Notes under the pieces: model-generated | The model's database searches: none | The model's input: only the letters and a program-made list of their open reading frames with translations | Told to the model about the DNA's origin: nothing | DNA from: Hirsutella rhossiliensis | Taxonomy: Eukaryota; Ascomycota; Sordariomycetes; Hypocreales; Ophiocordycipitaceae | Direction: 5' to 3' | DNA: 64,000 nt | Assembly: GCF_020360975.1 (NCBI RefSeq) | Contig: NW_025408672.1 | Span: forward strand, 2,976,001-3,040,000 | Program-made: the position numbers and the translations under genes | Part shown: piece by piece, positions 57,430-64,000 of the stretch | Position numbering within the stretch: position 1 is the stretch's first letter | Layout: every line of letters starts with the position of its first letter

Positions 57430-58897
57430 GACAACTCCTTGAGCTCAACAATGAAGGGAATATGCAACAACGACAGCTTAACGCAATCTTCAAGGTCAAT
57501 CCAGACGAAGGCCTTACGAAGAAGATCCAACAAGCCTACGATAAGGTTGATTGGGAACCACTTCCAGTTGTTTGGGAAGATGGCCTGGCAAAGCATCAAG
57601 GAAAGATCTTTGTACCAGAAGAACTTCAGGACGAAGTTATACGCGAAATTCACGAACACCCGACACACGGACACCAAGGAATCCGGAGGACGATGGAAAG
57701 AATTCGACGAATCTACGACTTTCCACGGATGAAGAAACGAATCAGCGAAACTATCAGAAAATGCGAACTTTGCGCACGAAGCAAAGCTGAACGACACAAG
57801 CCATACGGAGAATTGCAACCGTTACCAGTACCAAAGAAACCATGGGACTCGATAGCTTTCGACCATATCACAAAGCTACCACCGTCAAAAGAACCCATGA
57901 CCAACGTCAAGTACGACAGCATATTCGTCATTACCGACAGATTGACGAAGTACGGATACTTCTTACCGTACAAAGAAGCAAGCAACGCAGAAGAGCTAGC
58001 ATATGTGTTCCTACGAACTATTGTCAGCAATCACGGACTACCGAACGAGATTGTCTCTGACAGAGGAAGCACATTTGTGGCCAAGTTTTGGCAAGCTCTC
58101 ATGGCACAATTAGGAACGAAACATAAGCTCAGCACAGCTTATCACCCACAAACAGATGGACAAACAGAACGACTCAACCAAACGCTTGAACAATATTTAC
58201 GATGCTACATCAGCTACGAACAAAACGATTGGGTTAAATGGCTACCGACGGCACAACTAGCTTACAACAGCTCAGTCACAGAGACAACCAAGCTCTCACC
58301 AGCATACGCCAATTACGGATACAACCCAGAAGCATTCAAGGTCACTCGACAAGGACCACAAGCGGAACGAGCGATACTGCAAGCAGATCAGCTACGAAAA
58401 TTGCATAAAGAAATGCAACAAGAACTTCAATTCGTCAGAGAACGAATGTCCACTCACTACAATCGGAAAAGATTGCAGGGACCAATCTTTCAAGAGGAGA
58501 CATGGTCTACCTCGTACGACGAAACATCAAAACAAAACGACCAAGCAACAAATTGGATTTCAAGAAACTTGGACCGTTCAAAGTCAAGAAAACCATTTCA
58601 AAAGTCAACTACGAACTTTCGCTACCAACAACAATGCGGATATACCTAATATTTTATATCTTATTATTAGAACTAGCACTACGAAACGCTAAACCACAGG
58701 AAAAAATCGAAGTCGACGACGATCAAGAATACGAAGCAGAACAAATACTGGACACAAGAAAACAAGGTCAGCAACAGGAATACCTTGTAAAATGGAAAGG
58801 ATACGGACCTGAGGAAAACACATGGGAACCCACCAAGCACCTGACCCATTGTGGTTCGCTTCTCCGACAATTCAATCAACAAAGATCAACCTCCTGA
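57430..58897 (+). pseudogene. E1 integrase with C-terminal chromodomain
   Basis: HHCC region EIHEHPTHGHQGIRRTME and CELCARSKAERHKP; catalytic core SIAFDHITKLP, PNEIVSDRGSTFVAKFW and STAYHPQTDGQTERLNQTLE. A shift near 58497 (in the GAGGAGACATGG segment) leads to MVYLVRRNIKTKRPSNKLDF, the GPY/F-type segment KLGPFKVKKTISKVNYELSL and a chromodomain (EYEAEQILDTRKQ, EYLVKWKGYGPEENTWEP). The segment 58640-58685 carries six apparent C-to-T changes. Ends at a stop at 58895-58897. Confidence 0.88.
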
Positions 58898-59478
58898 CGA
58901 AATGGGATTTTCCGGCGCCGACGAATCCCGAGCAACCCAAATTGGGCTAAGACAGAAGGAGACAACGACACCTGGGAGTACAAGGAATCCCAATCCTCGA
59001 CGAAGTCCGAGGGTAACCGATCGTCGTGAGGAAGGCGGCCGCGCCTCCTCCACTCGTTGCCGCTCCTTCTCCGCCTCTTCTTTCTCGACACGTTCCAGCT
59101 CCTCAACGTTATCGATCCCACGGGAGACCGCCCGCATCATCTTTTCAAACCATAATTTCTTTTGTTTTCGAAGGCGCAGAACCTTTTCCTCGGCCTCCTC
59201 AAGCTCGCGTTCGAGCTTGATGTGTTGATTGCAATATTTCGAAGCTGTGCCGGCGATACCCTTGGACGTCGCAGCGGGAAGGTGAAGGCGCACGCATTCG
59301 ACACAGCGATCAGAATCCGAAGACGACACCTGGCATTCCCGGAGTCCGCGACGCTCGCAAGCCGAGCAAGAAGGCATCGTAAGAATGTCGGGATTCGAAA
59401 GGATCGTGGAAAGCAGGACACCACAACGGATGGACGACGAGGCCTTGGCCTTTTCTTGGAAACACGGTCAGACGGCAT
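58886..59478 (-). pseudogene. Antisense Cys-rich coiled-coil ORF at the 3' end of E1
   Basis: Runs against the element, between the pol stop and the 3' LTR. From the ATG at 59478, MPSDRVSKKRPRPRRPS gives a basic start. After a one-base shift the frame from 59377 gives MPSCSACERRGLRECQVSSS, DRCVECVRLHLPAATSKG (a C-x2-C...C...C-x2-C cluster), then a charged coiled coil (KLERELEEAEEKVLRLRKQK, KLWFEKMMRAVSRGIDNVEE, LERVEKEEAEKERQRVEE). A third frame continues DWDSLYSQVSLSPSVLAQFG. I recall similar proteins annotated as hypothetical in many fungal genomes; their function is unknown to me. The last bases overlap the pol stop. Confidence 0.6.
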
Positions 59479-59581
59479 GACGGACCATGATGAAGGAAGA
59501 AGAAAGGAACGGCACACACTCACGCAGGAAATGACCAGGATATGCGACACGGCGGCTAAAGCAGGTCTTGAGGGCAAGACC

Positions 59582-59600
59582 AAGGGAGGGGGAGACCTGA
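59582..59600 (+). promoter_or_regulatory. E1 polypurine tract
   Basis: AAGGGAGGGGGAGACCTGA directly before the 3' LTR; the expected plus-strand primer of an LTR retrotransposon. Confidence 0.75.
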
Positions 59601-59657
59601 TGTTACGACCCGACCAACGGATGTTACGACCCGACCAACGGATGGCCATGACACGGG

Positions 59658-59730
59658 GGGAGCCAATAGAGGCGCGGACCCCCGCGCCTTTAAAGTCGGC
59701 GCGGACGTCCGCGCCTGTTATGTAAGCCTG
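59658..59730 (+). repeat. MULE left terminal inverted repeat
   Basis: Pairs with 62969-63041; contains the palindrome GCGCGGACGTCCGCGC. Confidence 0.9.
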
Positions 59731-60171
59731 GCAGGCCATTTGGGCCGCCGCCAACTGCGCTCGCAGTCGGCCTCACCTGAAATGTACGGATAGGAGCAAA
59801 ATGTGGGGCTTCTGGGTGTTGCAGTCGAAAGTGGAGGATCTGTAAATAGCTGAGTGTCGCGGCCCTCTAGGGTTGGTCCCTCCGGGCGGAATAAATTGCA
59901 TTGCAGTCGGCCTCACCGATACAGCATGCTTGCTGCATACATATAGCTTCAATTAATTGCAAAGGAGGATATCCCTTAGGGTTCGAACCCATAGCCTTCC
60001 CTATTTGGTAGATTGACGTGACGCAAAGGGCGCCGCTGTTGCGTGGCAAGGGAGGGTGCGCGGGAAGTTCACCGCCTTAAAATTGGCCAGCTACAGTGCT
60101 ACACGCCGGTGCATGTCGGTGATCTCACGATCTGCCTCACATTTTCGCATCGCCGGCATCATCACCACTTA

Positions 60172-62628
60172 TATATGTGAATAAAATGCCTGCTGTTCCT
60201 CTGAGTCTCTCTCGCAGTCAGCCCATATACCTGCAGTACCTCTTTCTCGTGAGAAAGGCTGCACCTGAATTTCCTCGGCCACCCGGGCATCTAATCGCTC
60301 TTCTTCTGCCTTATCCCAATCAAGGTATGCCATCATCTCTACCTTGGTCCATTGCCTCGAGCCGCAGCTCCTTGACATTTGCTTCCAGTCGAGGCACCAG
60401 TCATATTCAGTCTTGCTGTAGCGCAATGGCAAGCCCATTGCCTTTCGGTATGCCTGGTTGGTCTTGAGACTGCCGCGAGGCTGTGCTCTATACCAAGAGT
60501 CTCTTTCCTGACATACCTCTGATAGATGGCTCGTGGGTCATCATATAATAGATTCTCTGTAGTCTCTGTAGTCTCTGCAATTGCTGTAGAGACTGTAGAG
60601 ACCGTAGTGACTGCAACTGTCATTTTCTCCATGACTGCTGCAGTCTGCGCAGTCTCTGGAACTGCTACCGTCTGTACAGTCTGTGCAGTCTGTGCAGTCC
60701 CTGCAATTGCTGCAGTCTCTGCAGTCTGTGCCGCCCGTGCCTCTGCCCGCTGCAGTATGTCGCTATAGCGTAAAGGACAATTGCGAGATGTCATGATGTG
60801 CCCTTGCTGGTGGCATTTGCTGCATGTAGGCGGCGCCTTTGGCCGTAGATCTGACTCTATGGCTTCAAATGCACTTGGCTCGCGCTGTGTGGATGACTGT
60901 GATATCCTTGATGCGGCGACAAGTTGGTCTAGTCGCCGACGAGGCTCTATGAGGACCTGACCAATCTCTTTGTTATCCCGTCGAAGGCGCCAATGTGTAT
61001 GAAAATGTTGTAGCCGGAGGGGCAGATCTTCCACTATGAGAGACTGTAATGCGTGCGCACAAGGAGACCGCGAGACTTGGTGAAGCTGCCTGTGCAAGAT
61101 GGGGTGTTTTTCTCGTTGAGGCGCTTGTGTTGCTTTGCAACCTGTCGCAAGGCTTCGTGTGATACCCAGCCACGTACCGTGCTATATACGGTTCCAGAGA
61201 GCTCAATTGGCATCCGTATATGCTGCCTGGCTTGGTTGGCTTGTAGCTCGGCCAGTTGGTTGAGGAGAGCTTGCTTGATTGCCCTCGTTGCCTCGAAGAG
61301 GTCTAATGTTGACTTCTTAAGGTGACTCTTCAATAATGCGTGGATGCCTTCCACCCGGGAAGTAGCCACATTGCCGAAGTGAGCATATTGATCGACCCAG
61401 GCCTTGACGAGCTTTTCCTTATACGGGTCCAACCAGGTTTCCCGTATGTAGCTAACCTCCTTGACGTATCGTGGCACAAAGCGCTTCTCGAGCTCTTCAA
61501 CTTGTTGATCAAATGTCTCCTCATCTTTCGAGCCCACGATTGAGTGCCAATACCCAAAGAACTCAGCCCACCTCTCATCACTATTAGAGTCCTCATCGTC
61601 ACGGTCGAAAGCTGGTTTGCAATAGCTAAGCACCGCCTTATTCGCATGCCAGATGCAAAGCAGAGACTTGGACGCAGGAAAGCACCGGGAAATTGCGTTT
61701 ATGCAGGCGAGGCAGCGATCTGTCAGGATAACCGATGGCTGGCGAATGTCATATAACTCGTATATCGATTGGAGTTGGTCCAGTGCCCAGATATAGTCAT
61801 TTTCGTCTTCACCACTGAGGAAGGCAAAGGCAATACAGAATGACCGCTGACAGGCATCAACGCCGATCATATCGAGCAGTGGCATCTTATATTTGTTCGT
61901 CTTGTATGTGCAGTCTAGCAGTAGTAATTCTGGGTATGCGTTGAGGTATCCTAGAGACGCTGGGTGTGCGAATAAGACTGCTGTGACTCGGCCATCATGA
62001 TCAAGCTGTATGCGGCTCTGGAACCCCTCGTTGTCAAGCTCATTGGCAAGGGCATGCATTGTGCTCTGGCCAGCAAGGAGCTCTCGTCTGCGCTGTGCGA
62101 TACAGTTATATATGTCTTGCTGTGTCGCTCCTTGGGCAGTCTGAGAGCTCTGGCGCATATATGTCCGGATATCCTTTGGTGCTATGCCAGCGCTTGAGAG
62201 GTTCCCAATAGCTGACTGGTCAGTTGAGGAGAGGGCACGATGAGCTGGATGTGCTGTAATATGCAGACTGGGCTCATGGTTGTGGACCGACTTCTCCTCG
62301 CCTGGGCGATGCCTGACATACCAGTACGACTTATCAAGGCTCTCTTTCGCATTGATGGAAAACTGGCATCCAGTGATACGGGAGCTTGTAGACCGTTGCC
62401 GATCAGCTGGCTTCTGGTCCTTGCTTGTATGAGCCCCAAGTCTACCTCCACGATCGCAGGCAAATATGACTGTGCGTCTTCCGGACCGCGGGTCTCTCGT
62501 GGACTTGCCTGTGGTGAAGGCATAGCCTCTTGGAGCCGCCCACGCATTAATTGAGGCAAGAAGAGACTCTCGCGAGTCGAACTGGCCCTCAGGAGGAAGG
62601 CAATCGTCAGGAATTCAGTAAGCCCCAT
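60172..62628 (-). pseudogene. MULE transposase with frame shifts
   Basis: The N-terminal FAR1-like part (QFDSRESLLASINAWAAPRG, SGRRTVIFACDRGGRLG, GCQFSINAKESLDKSYWYVR) is in frame with the MULE core: LLLLDCTYKTNKYKMPLLDM, DENDYIWALDQLQSIYE, SVILTDRCLACINAI, and ATSRVEGIHALLKSHLKKS. The ATG at 62628 is one base out of frame with this part. Near 61073 a second one-base loss, in a C run, moves the frame to PCAHALQSLIVEDLPLRL and the zinc knuckle CSKCHQQGHIMTSRNC. A third shift reaches GLPLRYSKTEYDWCLDWKQ. The transposase is probably inactive unless these are sequencing errors. A TVQTVAV/ETAQTA-type low-complexity repeat precedes the last part. Confidence 0.85.
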
Positions 62629-62968
62629 ATTGGAATTATCTTGAAGAGCTAGCTGTAGTGCACGACAGTGAGCAGCTCTTTATACACAAAGGAAAGGAAA
62701 CTCCTGCTTTGTGGACGTGGTGCAGAACCCTTGTAACCGAGGCCGCCTGCGAGGTTTAATGCAGCCTGCGTTTGAGCTTTGGCCTCAATGGGGTCCAAGC
62801 ACCACGCATGCAGGCGCTCGACCTTAATATGCGGATTATAGCATCGCTTCCGCGGACAACTACTCTGAGCGCAGATGGTATGCTATATGAGGCTGGCTCT
62901 CTGTGCGACAGTTTGCCACATGCAATAGAAAAGGAGAGTACAGGTCAGGGGGCGGCCCGACTATCTTC

Positions 62969-63041
62969 CGCCTGGGCTTACATAACAGGCGCGGACGTCC
63001 GCGCCGACTTTAAAGCGCGGGGTCCGCGCCTCTTAACTCCC
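62969..63041 (-). repeat. MULE right terminal inverted repeat
   Basis: Reverse complement of the left end with a few substitutions and a small length difference in the CCCCGCGC run. Confidence 0.9.
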
Positions 63042-63462
63042 TGACACGGGCCAGGGATGACTAACCGCTGAAGGATCACGTGACCATGCGAAAGGTGATC
63101 GGTGGATCGCCTTACGATCAAGCGAGCGGTGCTCGACGGATCGTTCATCGATCAAGGTGATCACCTCTGTGATCACCTCCAGCACCTCGCGATCAGAGAC
63201 GGGCAGTTGGGTATATATAGCTGCCCCATTTCACTCCTTTAGACTAGATAGCTCTTTAGCTTTCAACACAATCATTACGATCCCTATCACGATCTCATCT
63301 CTGATTCCGATCACTTGATTACCTGGTTACAGTCTACGGTCTACGACCTCCGACTCATCACCAACGTGACATACTTATCATTGCTCAGACCACGCCCTGT
63401 TGTATCTGCCAACATAAACCCCTCGACAGGTTTATCCCTTGGGAATATCACCGGTCGTCACA

Positions 63463-64000
63463 AAAAAGCCCCTAAAGGCTTTTCTAAAAATTCAAAAAAT
63501 TAAAAGAAAGGAATACCTTCTAAGAGGCCTAGAAAACCTTCTATAGAAGGAAATCCTATCGAATTAGACTCTTACGTCGATAAGAAGACGAAAAAACCCT
63601 CTTCTATATATATCGGAAGCAGAAAAATAGAAATCGATAATTAAACGGACGAAGAACCGGAGATCGATTTTTCTATTCCTCCTCCTACCCCGGAGGCTAT
63701 AAAAGCTCGAAGAAGAAGCAGAGGTATATATCTCTTCGAATATCCTTAAAAAGCCGTATTTAATAATAGCAAATAGGACCTTTAAATTCCTCTCGAATTA
63801 AAGACCTTATATATAAGGTAAAGAGAAGAAATCCTTATAAAACCTTAGAGAATAGAAATTTCTATAATTTTATATACGATACCGGTGCTACTAGCATATA
63901 GTATCGGAAAAGAAATTCCTTATTAATTTTCGAACTATCTCTACTAAGGTTAATTAGGAAAGGCATCCTATATAATTGTTAAAGGCTGCGGAGATCTTCT
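63463..64000 (+). pseudogene. Ty1/copia remnant resumed: Gag end and protease, cut by the window edge
   Basis: Continues the frame broken at 44552 (APKGFSKNSKN), then charged linker sequence and the protease motif YDTGATS near 63875-63895 (DTG at 63878-63886). Stops again replace expected codons, as in RIP. The element runs off the right edge. Confidence 0.8.

Larger units (their letters stand above)
59658..63041 (-). mobile_element. Mutator-like element (MULE, Hop-like), 3.38 kb
   Basis: Terminal inverted repeats of about 72 bp (GGAGCCAATAGAGGCGCGG and GGAGTTAAGAGGCGCGG ends, shared GCGCGGACGTCCGCGCCTG core). Target duplication TGACACGGG, 9 bp, at 59649-59657 and 63042-63050, typical of MULEs. 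It encodes a MULE transposase on the minus strand. The size and 9-bp duplication fit the fungal Hop group. Confidence 0.93.
44553..63462 (+). mobile_element. Ty3/gypsy chromovirus E1, nested host of E2 and a MULE
   Basis: Bounded by 469-bp LTRs (TG...CA) and a 5-bp AAAAA duplication (44548-44552 and 63463-63467). Removing it restores the copia frame. Without its own insertions it is about 7.8 kb: gag with CCHC knuckle, a Cys/His-rich spacer, protease, RT, RNase H, integrase and C-terminal chromodomain, then an antisense ORF before the 3' LTR. The polyprotein is interrupted by at least five one-base shifts. There is almost no RIP. Confidence 0.92.
59601..63462 (+). repeat. E1 3' LTR, split by a MULE
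   Basis: LTR sequence at 59601-59657 and 63051-63462 (57 + 412 = 469 bp), interrupted by the MULE and one copy of its target duplication (63042-63050). The two parts together read like the 5' LTR. Confidence 0.93.

Noticed and set aside
59940..60010. tRNA gene suggested by GGTTCGAACCC inside the MULE
   Set aside because: Only a T-loop-like palindrome; acceptor and anticodon stems do not form.

Overview
The window is nuclear DNA of a filamentous ascomycete. Genes are GC-rich and split by short GT-AG introns. They include abaA, the TEA-domain conidiation regulator of Pezizomycotina, and the transposon-rich right side carries the CpA-to-TpA scars of repeat-induced point mutation (RIP). Gene content and dispersed TACGGAGTA / CCTAGGTAGG motifs suggest Sordariomycetes, perhaps Hypocreales; that placement is an inference.

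Positions 1-39,200 are a euchromatic gene segment of ordinary housekeeping and developmental genes: a TOS1-like wall protein (partial at the left edge), the ROK1 DEAD-box helicase, a PIG-P/Gpi19 subunit, the CORVET subunit Vps8, a GPALPP (DUF3752) protein, a membrane RING-H2 E3 ligase, a cyclophilin H, a secreted protein with a mature N-terminal histidine (LPMO-like), abaA, the five-RRM protein Mrd1, an intron-containing tRNA-Leu(AAG), and a seven-exon LC8 dynein light chain whose exons are too short to form long ORFs. ROK1 and Mrd1 both act in pre-rRNA processing. The others belong to separate pathways, and nothing suggests a biosynthetic cluster. A 1.19-kb inverted-repeat DNA transposon sits about 70 bp upstream of the ROK1 start codon.

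From about 40,860 to the right edge the window is a nested transposon island. The oldest layer (40,880-44,552 and 63,463-64,000) is heavily RIP-mutated: a Fot1/pogo transposase fossil, a cluster of roughly 480-bp LTR-like repeats in both orientations, and a Ty1/copia gag-protease. The copia frame is split at 44,552/63,463 by a Ty3/gypsy chromovirus (E1, 44,553-63,462) whose two 469-bp LTRs look identical. E1 is split in pol by a second gypsy chromovirus (E2, 49,089-56,778), and its 3' LTR is split by a 3.38-kb Mutator-like element (59,658-63,041) with a 9-bp target duplication. The three young elements escaped RIP almost entirely, so the island records an order of insertions and an apparent change in RIP exposure. 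Many of their ORFs are broken by single missing bases, several beside homopolymers, which raises the question of sequencing error.

The most interesting leads are the histidine-first secreted protein, an antisense Cys-rich coiled-coil ORF at the 3' end of E1, a 45-bp strand-biased C-to-T patch in E1, the non-canonical Gag domains of E1 and E2, and the unidentified AT-hook/acidic protein in the inverted-repeat element.
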